Shown: positions 1-6,724, counted from the stretch's first letter. The stretch: 7,224 nt of DNA from Chloroflexota bacterium (GCA_027295645.1 JAPUKM010000080.1:1-7224); one strand, 5' to 3'. Made by a program: numbers and translations. The notes: a model not told the origin generated them from the sequence alone.

Positions 1-5
1 TAGGA

Positions 6-26
6 GCCTCCGGAGTATACGGAGGC
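6..26 (+). repeat. Short hairpin upstream of the GH3 gene
   Basis: GCCTCCG at 6-12 is exactly complementary to CGGAGGC at 20-26, giving a 7-bp stem with a 7-nt loop. No T-tract follows, so it is not a convincing intrinsic terminator. The right arm contains GGAGG, but that lies about 26 nt before the chosen ATG, too far to act as its ribosome site. It could be the end of an upstream transcription unit or a leader structure; the window does not extend far enough upstream to decide. Confidence 0.35.
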
Positions 27-51
27 AGATTGCTCAGAGAGGGTGATAGCA

Positions 52-1671
52 ATGCCTATAGGACTGGAACTTCTAAAAGAGCATCGATATGAGGAGCTGT
101 GGCGCAGGTACTGTGGCTACATTGACCTGAGCATACGGGACTTCATGGGGATACAGCGACACCTCCTGCAAGAGCAGCTAAGCCTCCTGAACGAGTGTGA
201 GTTGGGGCAGCGAGTGATGCGGGGCGCTCGCCCTCAAACTGTCGAGGAGTTCAGGGCGCAGGTGCCTCTGACCACCTACGACGATTATGCTCCTTATTTG
301 CTTGAGCGACGAGAGGATGTTCTGCCGTCCAAGCCCTTCGTGTGGCAGAGGACCTCCGGCGCCTCCAGCGAGTTTACCCATAAGTGGGCCCCCATCAGTG
401 AGCGGGCCTACCGCGCCATGGGACCGGTGATCTTTGCCATACTCATGTTCGCCACATGCAGGCGCAAGGGGGACATCAACTTCGGCGGCCATGAGAAGAT
501 ACTGTATGCCCTTGCGCCGCCCCCGTATGCCACCGGCAGCTGGGGCCGGCTGGTGACAGAAGAACTGCCCCTGGACTTTCTCCCCTCTGCTGAGGAGGCG
601 GAGACCATGTCCTTTGAGGAGCGGATAGGTCGGGGCGTTGAGATGGCCCTGTCCGACGGGTTGGATGTGGTCTTTGGACTGCCCAGTGTCCTCATGGCCA
701 TTGGTCAGAAGATGGGGAACCGGAGTAGTAATGGCCATGACATCAGCCGGTGGCTTGGTCAGCCGCGGACCCTCCTGCGCATGGCAAAGGCTTTGGCAAA
801 GAGCAAGATCGCTCGCCGCAACCTCATGCCCAAGGACTTCTGGTCTCTTCAGGGAATTGCCATAGCGGGATCGGACTGCGCACTCTACCGGGAGAGGATT
901 AAGGAGATGTGGGGTAGTGACCCCCTTGAGGTGTACGGCTGTACGGAGGGTCTGGTCATTGCCACTCAAACCTGGGACCGGCAGGGGATGACCTTCAACC
1001 CCAACCTCAATTTCCTGGAATTCATTCCTGAGCAGGAGCACTACAGGGCGGGTGCTATACCTGGGTATCGTCCCAGCACTCTATTGCTGGATGAGATCTC
1101 GCCAGGAGAGAACTACGAGCTGGTTATCACCAGCCTTCTGGGGGGATGTTTTGTCCGCTATCGTCTGGGAGACCTGGTCAAGGTCACGGCCCTGCGCAAC
1201 GAGGCGCTGGATATAGACCTGCCCCAGATCAGCTTCTATGCGCGGGATGACAGCCTCATCGACCTGGCCGGCTTCACCCGGCTCACGGAGAAGACCATCT
1301 CGCAGGCCCTGGCCGCGGCGGGGGTCTCCTGCCAGGATTGGGTTGCTCGCAGGGAGGGCGGCGACACCGGCGTCCTGAATATCTACCTGGAGCTCAGCAA
1401 TGGTCGGCGGTGGACCGCCCCGGACCTTACGGCGGCCATCCACCGGGAGCTCAAGCGGCTGGATGCCCCCTACGCGGACCTGGAGGGCATGTTGGGGCTT
1501 GAGCCTTTGCGGGTCTCCGTGCTGCGCAAGGGGGCCTTTCAAGAGCATTGGGACCGTCGGCGAGCTTCCGGGATAGATAAGGCACAGCTCCGGCCATCTC
1601 ATATCAACCCGTCCGATGACCTGATCGCCGCTCTGCTGGATGGCGCCTCCGTGCCCGCGCAGAGCCGCTAG
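52..1671 (+). CDS. GH3-superfamily acyl-adenylating enzyme (auxin-responsive GH3-like protein)
   Basis: A 539-residue protein of the GH3 family in the ANL (firefly luciferase-like) superfamily. Known GH3 enzymes activate a carboxylic acid with ATP as an acyl-adenylate and usually transfer it to an amino acid amine; substrates of bacterial members are mostly unknown. Three family motifs are visible: the Ser/Thr-rich nucleotide loop TSGASSEFTHK at residues 101-111, YGCTEG at 295-300 (adenine/acyl-adenylate motif, normally YxxSEG), and RYRLGDLVKV at 369-378 (ribose-binding Asp374). A smaller C-terminal lid domain occupies roughly 405-539. No signal peptide or membrane segment is seen, so it is probably cytosolic. 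GTG at 43 is an alternative start two codons plus one further upstream, but AGAGAGGG at 36-43 is well spaced for ATG 52 and would overlap the GTG. Length is close to the family norm of 500-600. Near the end, AQLRP (511-515) stands where plant GH3 proteins carry a QxKxP motif with a catalytic Lys, so Arg seems to replace Lys. The gene is closed by its own terminator and is probably not cotranscribed with the kinase. Family assignment is firm; substrate is unknown. Confidence 0.9.
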   Translation: MPIGLELLKEHRYEELWRRYCGYIDLSIRDFMGIQRHLLQEQLSLLNECELGQRVMRGARPQTVEEFRAQVPLTTYDDYAPYLLERREDVLPSKPFVWQRTSGASSEFTHKWAPISERAYRAMGPVIFAILMFATCRRKGDINFGGHEKILYALAPPPYATGSWGRLVTEELPLDFLPSAEEAETMSFEERIGRGVEMALSDGLDVVFGLPSVLMAIGQKMGNRSSNGHDISRWLGQPRTLLRMAKALAKSKIARRNLMPKDFWSLQGIAIAGSDCALYRERIKEMWGSDPLEVYGCTEGLVIATQTWDRQGMTFNPNLNFLEFIPEQEHYRAGAIPGYRPSTLLLDEISPGENYELVITSLLGGCFVRYRLGDLVKVTALRNEALDIDLPQISFYARDDSLIDLAGFTRLTEKTISQALAAAGVSCQDWVARREGGDTGVLNIYLELSNGRRWTAPDLTAAIHRELKRLDAPYADLEGMLGLEPLRVSVLRKGAFQEHWDRRRASGIDKAQLRPSHINPSDDLIAALLDGASVPAQSR

Positions 1672-1686
1672 CCCGGGCTCAGGTTC

Positions 1687-1723
1687 ACGCCAGGATGCCC
1701 ACACTCAGTGGGAATCCTGGCGT
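1687..1723 (+). terminator. Intrinsic terminator after the GH3 gene
   Basis: ACGCCAGGAT (1687-1696) pairs perfectly with ATCCTGGCGT (1714-1723). After one G/A mismatch (1697/1713), CCCAC (1698-1702) pairs with GTGGG (1708-1712) around the 5-nt loop ACTCA. This gives 15 pairs in a 37-nt hairpin beginning 16 nt after the GH3 stop. The downstream T-run is short (TTT at 1723-1725, then C), so efficiency may be moderate. The opposite strand has no T-rich tail, so it is read as terminating the GH3 transcript only. Confidence 0.8.
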
Positions 1724-1749
1724 TTCACGTCTATCGCCTAGCTACGCAT

Positions 1750-1779
1750 TTGACACCCCCCGATTTCAGGCGACATAAT
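1750..1779 (+). promoter_or_regulatory. Sigma70-type promoter for the kinase/regulator operon
   Basis: TTGACA at 1750-1755 is a perfect -35 consensus, and CATAAT at 1774-1779 matches five of six -10 positions, with an 18-bp spacer. A start near 1786 would give a leader of about 35 nt before ATG 1821. It lies in the only gap between the GH3 terminator and the kinase. A second -10-like element, TGaTATACA with an extended TG (1790-1798), would start transcription too close to the ribosome site and is judged less likely. Confidence 0.75.
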
Positions 1780-1803
1780 TAACGCCGTCTGATATACAGT
1801 TGC

Positions 1804-1810
1804 GGGGGAG
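1804..1810 (+). promoter_or_regulatory. Ribosome binding site fixing the kinase start at ATG 1821
   Basis: GGGGGAG at 1804-1810 lies 10 nt before ATG 1821. An in-frame TTG at 1800 would place this purine tract inside the coding sequence and has no purine-rich site of its own. The ATG is therefore preferred, and the protein then begins directly at its first hydrophobic segment. Confidence 0.65.
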
Positions 1811-1820
1811 CGCCGCGGCG

Positions 1821-3887
1821 ATGAACATCTACGCACTAATCCCATTACTTGGCGTCTTTGTATACGCCGCATTGTTCAGTCTGGCTCTGCGCCATCGGCA
1901 CAAGCGAGAGCGGCGCATCTTTACCCTCTACCTGGCCGCGGCAGGTATCTGGAGCTTCGTCTCCTTCGTGCTTCATCTGGAGAACAGCTTCCTCCTGCAG
2001 TATACGTTGCCGGGGTCCAAAATCCTTATCCTGACGCTCATCTGGTGGATGCTGACCTACTACCTGTTCATCCGCACCTTTGTCCAAAAGCCGGTTGGGC
2101 GGGAGATCTACTTGGGCTCCGCCTTCATTCTCATCGTTGCGCTTCTGGCCTCCCTTGAGCTGGTACCACGGGACGCATACGCCGAAGGCGGCGTCCTCTA
2201 CATTGATAACGGGGCGTTCCTCTATCTGTACGCATTCTTTGGTGCAAGCCTGGCCAGTGTTTCTGCCTACCTTCTTGTTCAGTACTACAAGCAGGTGAAC
2301 ACATCCCACGCTCACACCAGGATCGCCTACCTGATGATCGGGCTGGGCGTGCTCACAGTGACAACACTCACCAACCTCAGCGATTCTCTGGCAATATATC
2401 CCATTGATCATCTGGGCAACCTGGCCAACGCTCTCATAATCAGCTATGCCATCCTCAGGCACCAGTTGCTGGACATCAGAGTGGTTATCCAGAAGGGCTT
2501 GGTCTACCCAGTCCTTTCAGTTGGCATCACCTCTGCATATCTGCTGGTGCTGTTTGGCGCCCAGGCGCTCTTCCAGGCATCGGGCTATGCCAGCCTGGCC
2601 CTCGCCACGGTGGTTGCCCTTGCCATGGCTCTAATATTTGCTCCCTTGAGGAACCTGACCCAAGAGCGGGTGGACCGTCTGCTCTTCCGGGAGATGTTTG
2701 AGTATCGCCGGATGCTGGTCAAATTCCATAGCAATGTCAGCAATGCCCTGGACCTGGAACGATTGGCCTACGACATCCTGGACCCGCTCACCGACACCTT
2801 GGATGCCCGATGGGCCGCCCTGCTCCTCTCTGACGTGGACAGCGGTGATTTCCGCGTCCGCTTCGTACGTCGGAAGGATACCGAAGACGGGGTTTCTGGG
2901 CTGCGGCTACGCCGGAGCAGCCCGCTCCTCTCACTCCTGGCCCATGAGCAAGGGGTGCTCCATGAAGAGCTTCTTGATACCTATCCGGAGGGGCTTGCGC
3001 TATGGGAAACGGAGCGAAACGATCTGAAGACTCACGGAGTTGATCTGCTCTGTCCCATGGTCAGCCGCGGGAGCTTGGCGGGTATTCTGCTCCTTGGCGG
3101 GAAACACTCCGGACGGATGTATAGCGACGAGGACCAGGGGCTGGTACTGACCATGGCCAGCGGAGCTGCCCTGGCCCTGGATAACGCCCGCATGCTTGAC
3201 GACCTGAAGCGGCAACAGCACAGGGCGGATGAACTGCTCTCCCAGATGGTGCAGGCCCAGGAGCAGGAGCGGGAGCGCGTAGCTCTTGAATTACATGATG
3301 GCGTAGCCCAATGGCTTGTCCGTGCCTCTTACCAGGCCCAGATCTGCAAAGCTCTCCTGGCCCGAGAGGATAGCACCGATATCCAGAGTGAGCTCAACGA
3401 GGTGGAGGACACCGTGGACGAGAGCCTCCGAGAGCTCCGGCGCGTGCTCGCCGGCCTGAGGCCGCCAACCTTGGACGAGCTTGGACTTACCCATGCCCTC
3501 CGCAACGAGGCGGAGCAGTTGAATTCCGACGGCGTCTCCTGTCGAGTTGAGATGGAGGGCGAAGCCGTCCGTCTCTCTTCAACTGTGGAGATCGCGGTCT
3601 ATCGCATCGTTCAGGAGGCGCTGAACAATGTGCGGAAGCATGCGAAGGCCACGCGGGCAACCCTGCGACTGCACTTCGAGGAGGATTATCTGCGTGTCGA
3701 AGTTATCGACGACGGCAAGGGCTTTAACGTGGCCCGTATCCTGGAGAGCGCTATCGCTGAGCAGCACATGGGATTGCTGGGAATGAAACAGCGCGTTGAA
3801 TGGCTTGGAGGAGCCCTCAAACTGGAGAGCAGCGAGGATGCTGGCACACACGTGACCGTAAGGGTGCCCGTGGCCTCGGCCGCCTAG
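1821..3887 (+). CDS. Membrane sensor histidine kinase (multi-TM + GAF + HisKA_3 + HATPase)
   Basis: A 688-residue NarL/DegS-class sensor kinase in the cell membrane. It should autophosphorylate on His and pass the phosphoryl group to a REC-domain regulator. About nine hydrophobic segments can be read (roughly 4-23, 33-53, 67-87, 97-115, 131-155, 168-186, 198-213, 228-250, 257-275). The stretch around 208-230, with AILRHQLLDIR, resembles N-terminal membrane sensor modules common in environmental kinases. A GAF-like domain follows at about 300-460, ending near DNAR at 454-457, then a charged, probably helical linker with ERERVALELHDG. The dimerisation/phosphoacceptor helix carries LHDGVAQ with His492 in the HisKA_3 arrangement. 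The ATPase domain has an N box (QEALNN, 598-603), a G1 box (DDGKGF, 630-635) and a G2 box (MGLLGM, 650-655). All catalytic boxes are present, so it should be active. The signal is not evident: the GAF part shows no obvious metal or heme ligand set. The regulator at 3900 starts 12 nt after the stop, which argues that it is the cognate partner. Confidence 0.93.
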   Translation: MNIYALIPLLGVFVYAALFSLALRHRHKRERRIFTLYLAAAGIWSFVSFVLHLENSFLLQYTLPGSKILILTLIWWMLTYYLFIRTFVQKPVGREIYLGSAFILIVALLASLELVPRDAYAEGGVLYIDNGAFLYLYAFFGASLASVSAYLLVQYYKQVNTSHAHTRIAYLMIGLGVLTVTTLTNLSDSLAIYPIDHLGNLANALIISYAILRHQLLDIRVVIQKGLVYPVLSVGITSAYLLVLFGAQALFQASGYASLALATVVALAMALIFAPLRNLTQERVDRLLFREMFEYRRMLVKFHSNVSNALDLERLAYDILDPLTDTLDARWAALLLSDVDSGDFRVRFVRRKDTEDGVSGLRLRRSSPLLSLLAHEQGVLHEELLDTYPEGLALWETERNDLKTHGVDLLCPMVSRGSLAGILLLGGKHSGRMYSDEDQGLVLTMASGAALALDNARMLDDLKRQQHRADELLSQMVQAQEQERERVALELHDGVAQWLVRASYQAQICKALLAREDSTDIQSELNEVEDTVDESLRELRRVLAGLRPPTLDELGLTHALRNEAEQLNSDGVSCRVEMEGEAVRLSSTVEIAVYRIVQEALNNVRKHAKATRATLRLHFEEDYLRVEVIDDGKGFNVARILESAIAEQHMGLLGMKQRVEWLGGALKLESSEDAGTHVTVRVPVASAA

Positions 3888-3899
3888 AGGAAAGTACTC

Positions 3900-4523
3900 A
3901 TGGACCTTATCCGCATCCTTCTTGTTGATGATCACCAGGTGGTTCGAGAAGGGGTTCGCCGTATGCTGGAGATCGAGCCGGACATGCGGGTGGTGGGAGA
4001 GGCCGCTGGTGGGGAAGAGGGCCTGACCATGCTGGAGACGCTGGAGCCGGACATCGTCATCACTGACGTCAAAATGCCGGGAATGGATGGGGTGGAGTTT
4101 ACCCGGCGGGCCAAGGCGTTGTTCCCCGATTGCAATGTGCTCATGCTCACCCTGTATGACGAGTTTTTGTCCACCGCCCTGGAGGCTGGGGCCGTGGGAT
4201 ATCTCCGCAAGGACCTGCAGCGCGAGGAGCTTGTAGGAGCCGTGAGGTCTGTCCTGGAGGGCCGCTCCCCCGTGCACGTCACGCTGGAGAGGGACCAGTT
4301 GACGCACATAACGTCCGGTGCCCAGCGCGGGCCGCAAATATCAGAGCGGGAGCAGGCCGTCTTGCGGCTCCTTGCCAGCGGCGTCACCACCAGAGAAGTG
4401 GGCCTCCAGCTTGACTATAGCGAATCCACGGTCAAGCGGACCATTCGTGGCGTTTTCGAAAAGATGGGGGTCCGCAACCGCTCTGAGGCGGTGGCGGAGG
4501 CCATCAAGCGGGGCCTCATCTAA
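3900..4523 (+). CDS. NarL/LuxR-family DNA-binding response regulator
   Basis: A 207-residue cytosolic transcription regulator, the expected partner of the kinase just upstream. The REC domain (about 4-122) has the acidic pair D10/D11, phosphoacceptor D56 in ITDVKMPG, switch Thr84 in LMLT and Lys104 in YLRKD. A short linker leads to a LuxR/GerE-type helix-turn-helix at about 146-207, with the typical start ISEREQAVLRLLASG, the recognition helix around STVKRTI and the ending KRGLI. Length is normal for the NarL group. AGAGG (3886-3890) lies 9 nt before ATG 3900 and overlaps the kinase stop codon, so the two genes are almost certainly cotranscribed and possibly translationally coupled. One deviation: the usual SNKEIA at the first HTH helix reads TTREVG. 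Target promoters are unknown; autoregulation of the 1750 promoter is possible but I see no clear repeated operator there. Confidence 0.93.
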   Translation: MDLIRILLVDDHQVVREGVRRMLEIEPDMRVVGEAAGGEEGLTMLETLEPDIVITDVKMPGMDGVEFTRRAKALFPDCNVLMLTLYDEFLSTALEAGAVGYLRKDLQREELVGAVRSVLEGRSPVHVTLERDQLTHITSGAQRGPQISEREQAVLRLLASGVTTREVGLQLDYSESTVKRTIRGVFEKMGVRNRSEAVAEAIKRGLI

Positions 4524-4575
4524 CTGCCTCTTCTGCTTCTCACCTGGTTCATCTCGTTCCGTTGATGGACCGTTA

Positions 4576-4619
4576 GTGTCATCCACGTGGCCCGTTCGAT
4601 CCATTCCATGACACCTTTT
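4576..4619 (+). terminator. Possible terminator after the kinase/regulator operon
   Basis: GTGTCAT (4576-4582) is exactly complementary to ATGACAC (4608-4614). The second arm is followed by CCTTTTCTCCTTTCCTT, a pyrimidine-rich tract with TTTT at 4616-4619. The enclosed segment is long (25 nt), with only a weak internal TGG/CCA pairing, so the stem is not ideal. Its position, about 50 nt after the regulator stop codon, fits a transcription end. Confidence 0.4.
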
Positions 4620-4634
4620 CTCCTTTCCTTCAGG

Positions 4635-4656
4635 TACCCAACTGGGTAGATTGACG
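4635..4656 (+). promoter_or_regulatory. Palindrome next to a -35-like hexamer upstream of the tandem regulators
   Basis: TACCCA (4635-4640), two bases, then TGGGTA (4643-4648) make a 14-bp near-continuous palindrome. TTGACG begins 3 bp later (4651-4656) and resembles a -35 element, but I find no acceptable -10 hexamer 15-19 bp downstream. The palindrome could be an operator for the dimeric NarL-type regulator or another factor. The rest of the 4524-4753 gap shows no gene. Promoter status is unproven. Confidence 0.3.
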
Positions 4657-4753
4657 TGGACACATTTAGAGCGGGCTGTCTGAGCGTCTTTTGTGGCTGG
4701 AGGGCTATCGGTTCGCGGGAGGCTGGTTACCCGTTGGCCGGTAGGCGACGAAG

Positions 4754-5617
4754 ATGGGAGACCGCATAACGGTCCTGTTGGTGGATGATCATGAAATGGC
4801 ACGGCGGGGGCTGCGCCGGGTACTGGAATTGGAGGAGGGCATTGAAGTGGTGGCTGAGGCCTCGAATGCTAAGCAGGCGTTGTTGCTGGCGGAGCACCAC
4901 TCCCCGGATGTCATCTTCATGGACATTAGGATGGGCGAGATGAGCGGCATAGAGGCGACGCGCCAGATCAACGGAATGGGGCTCACCAGCAAGGTGATCC
5001 TCCTCAGCATCTATAACAGCTACCTTCAGCAAGCGATTGAGGCGGGGGCGGCAGGATACCTTGGTAAAGATGCTAAGGCCAGTGAGTTGGTCAGCGCTCT
5101 TCGCTGGGTGCTCCAAGGAGGATTTGTGTTTGGCGCTAGTATCATCGACACAGCCGAGGGAAGAGAGATAGCCTTTCGCTACCTCACCGGAGGAGGGGCT
5201 GTGACTACCGGAGAGGCATCGGCCGGAGAAGCATCGGCATCGGAAACGGGTCCGGCAAGCTCCCCGTCGGTTTCCGACATCCTAGTGTCGGATGCTGCGC
5301 TGGTGATTTCCCCTCCATCACAGCCAGCCAAGCTCTTGGAGCTGCACAGGTGGCTGACTGAGTTTGCAAAGGCTGAGATAGGAGAGACCATCGGCACCCG
5401 TGGGGAGGACTTTGTCATGCAGGTCGCGTTTCCTCAGCCTATTCCGCTGTTACGGATGCTGGCGGAGTTGCCCTATGTGGCAGGGGTGACCGAGGAGCCG
5501 TACAGGCGGGAGAGTGGCACAACCCCCAGGCCCGTGGGGGGAGCGCTTGGCGTGGGTCACATGGTCCCCAAACGGATCCGGGTAATCCTGAAGCCGGATG
5601 AGACTGGTAACCGGTAA
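4754..5617 (+). CDS. REC-domain response regulator with unrecognised C-terminal domain (first copy)
   Basis: A 287-residue protein. Residues 4-122 are a REC domain: acidic D11/D12, phosphoacceptor D57 in IFMDIRM, switch Ser85, Lys105 in GYLGKD. The Pro that almost always follows D57 by four residues is Gly61. Similarity to the next gene continues to residue 144. A low-complexity Gly/Ala/Ser/Glu linker (about 146-178) includes a doubled GEASA unit. No helix-turn-helix follows. Residues 182-280 form a compact domain with LVISPP (183-188), WL (200-201), AEI (207-209), PLLRML (231-236) and a last predicted strand KRIRVIL (273-279). The pattern suggests strand-helix-strand-helix-strand plus a final strand, possibly a ferredoxin-like fold (inference). 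The start is the first ATG after an in-frame TAG at 4742; only a weak site (TAGG, 4742-4745) precedes it. The next gene starts immediately after the stop, so the two form an operon. Output could be protein binding or atypical nucleic-acid binding. REC assignment is sure; output function is unknown. Confidence 0.88.
   Translation: MGDRITVLLVDDHEMARRGLRRVLELEEGIEVVAEASNAKQALLLAEHHSPDVIFMDIRMGEMSGIEATRQINGMGLTSKVILLSIYNSYLQQAIEAGAAGYLGKDAKASELVSALRWVLQGGFVFGASIIDTAEGREIAFRYLTGGGAVTTGEASAGEASASETGPASSPSVSDILVSDAALVISPPSQPAKLLELHRWLTEFAKAEIGETIGTRGEDFVMQVAFPQPIPLLRMLAELPYVAGVTEEPYRRESGTTPRPVGGALGVGHMVPKRIRVILKPDETGNR
5208..5237 (+). repeat. 15-bp tandem duplication in the regulator linker
   Basis: CCGGAGAGGCATCGG (5208-5222) is followed directly by CCGGAGAAGCATCGG (5223-5237), with one mismatch. 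The unit is a multiple of three and encodes a repeated GEASA in the flexible linker, so it preserves frame. It looks like a small slippage duplication that lengthened the linker. Confidence 0.7.
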
Positions 5618-6724
5618 ATGAAGAAGAACATTCGGGTGTTTCTGGTCGACGATCATGAGGTGGCCCGTGAAGGGCTCAGGCGGATGCTTGAGCTTGAACA
5701 GGATATTGAGATCGTGGGCGAGGCCAGCGGCGCTGAGGAGGCACTGGGCAAGCTTGGGAGCATCTCATCTGACGTAATTCTGATGGACATCAACATGCCT
5801 ACAATCAACGGCCTTGAGGCAACCCGCTTGCTCAAGAGCCGGGGGGTTACTGCTGAAATTGTTATCGTGAGCCTCGGCGCGGAATACCTGGCTGAAGCAT
5901 TGGAAGCGGGGGCCGGAGGATATCTGGTAAAGGACCTGAAGCGAGCGGAGCTGATCAGCGCGATCCGGAGGGTGACCCAGGGCGAGCTGGTTCTCGGGGG
6001 CAGCGTCGTGGACTCCCGTGAAGTGACTGAAAATGCCCTGAGCTACCTGCGAAATGCTGCAGCGGGCAAGCCGAATCATTCCGCGGACGGTTCCCAAATC
6101 GGTTCCTTTCGCCCGGCAGAGGGGCGTGAGGTAGCAGACAGTCATAGAGAGCCGGAAGCAGTGGAGGCGAAGTCATATCTTCAGAGACTGGATAACAGCC
6201 CTGTCGAAATGGAGACCCCTGCAGAGATTCCGGCAGTCACCGAGGGTCCGGTAGAGGGTGTTCCTGGGCCTGGCGGTGTCCCTGAGCCTAGCGACAGTGT
6301 CCCCCTAGCTCAGCCCGTGGTTGTTCAAGAGTGGGCGGATACCGACACAACTCGGTACCAGTGGGACGTGGAGCTGGTGGTGGAGCCCCCTGTGGATGCG
6401 GTGATCCTGTTGCGGTTCTGCGGGTGGCTAAGAACGACGGTAAACGCGGAGATCGAAGAGATGATGGGCTCCAGAGATGGGGATTCAATCTTCAAGCTCC
6501 GCCTGAGAAAGCGAGTGCCATTGGAGGATATCCTTTGGGACTTTCCCGATATGGCCGATGTGCGGGAGGACCTCTCTCAAGGACAATCTGAGAGTCGGCG
6601 ATTTCTCAAACGGAGAAAACAAGAGCGGCCGGCTGAGACGATCCCCACGAAGCGGCTGCGATTGGTGCTACAGGAAAAGTACAAGCCAAAGCAGCTGGCG
6701 CTGTCGTTCGATTCGCCTGCGTAG
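5618..6724 (+). CDS. REC-domain response regulator with unrecognised C-terminal domain (second copy)
   Basis: A 368-residue paralogue of the preceding gene. By hand count 74 of the first 144 residues are identical without a gap. REC features: D11/D12, phosphoacceptor D57 in ILMDINMP (Pro61 present here), switch Ser85, Lys105 in GYLVKD. A long Pro/Glu/Ser-rich, probably disordered linker covers about 146-245. The C-terminal domain aligns without gaps with the first copy over residues 253-317 against 183-247 (22 of 65 identical): LVVEPP (253-258), WL (270-271), AEI (277-279), G284, R286, D289, PLEDIL (301-306), P310, V315, E317. A basic segment (RRFLKRRKQ, 327-335) follows, then the final strand KRLRLVL (345-351) and a Lys-rich tail. 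No helix-turn-helix is seen. The start ATG follows the upstream TAA directly (TAAATG), and no clear ribosome site precedes it, so translation probably depends on reinitiation after the first copy. Output role unknown; the basic patch would allow nucleic-acid or membrane contact, but this is speculation. Confidence 0.88.
   Translation: MKKNIRVFLVDDHEVAREGLRRMLELEQDIEIVGEASGAEEALGKLGSISSDVILMDINMPTINGLEATRLLKSRGVTAEIVIVSLGAEYLAEALEAGAGGYLVKDLKRAELISAIRRVTQGELVLGGSVVDSREVTENALSYLRNAAAGKPNHSADGSQIGSFRPAEGREVADSHREPEAVEAKSYLQRLDNSPVEMETPAEIPAVTEGPVEGVPGPGGVPEPSDSVPLAQPVVVQEWADTDTTRYQWDVELVVEPPVDAVILLRFCGWLRTTVNAEIEEMMGSRDGDSIFKLRLRKRVPLEDILWDFPDMADVREDLSQGQSESRRFLKRRKQERPAETIPTKRLRLVLQEKYKPKQLALSFDSPA

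Noticed and set aside
43..51. GTG start at 43 for the GH3 gene
   Set aside because: The nearest upstream purine-rich site is about 17 nt away, while the AGAGAGGG tract overlapping this GTG is correctly spaced for ATG 52.
178..1041. Long open frame of 287 codons on the minus strand inside the GH3 gene
   Set aside because: It lies fully antisense to a confidently identified gene, its translation shows no recognisable domain, and it is rich in Pro/Gly/His as expected for a reverse-frame shadow of GC-rich coding DNA.
1800..1820. TTG start at 1800 for the kinase
   Set aside because: It has no ribosome site and would swallow the GGGGGAG tract that fits ATG 1821; the added residues contribute nothing recognisable.
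3579..4337. Minus-strand open frame of 252 codons spanning the kinase/regulator junction
   Set aside because: Antisense to two real genes, including their conserved motifs; no own promoter, ribosome site or domain seen.
5146..5620. Possibility that the first tandem regulator is a frameshifted NarL-type gene that lost its HTH
   Set aside because: The C-terminal region is homologous in frame to that of the next gene and shows no HTH remnant in other frames, so it is a genuine alternative domain rather than a broken one.
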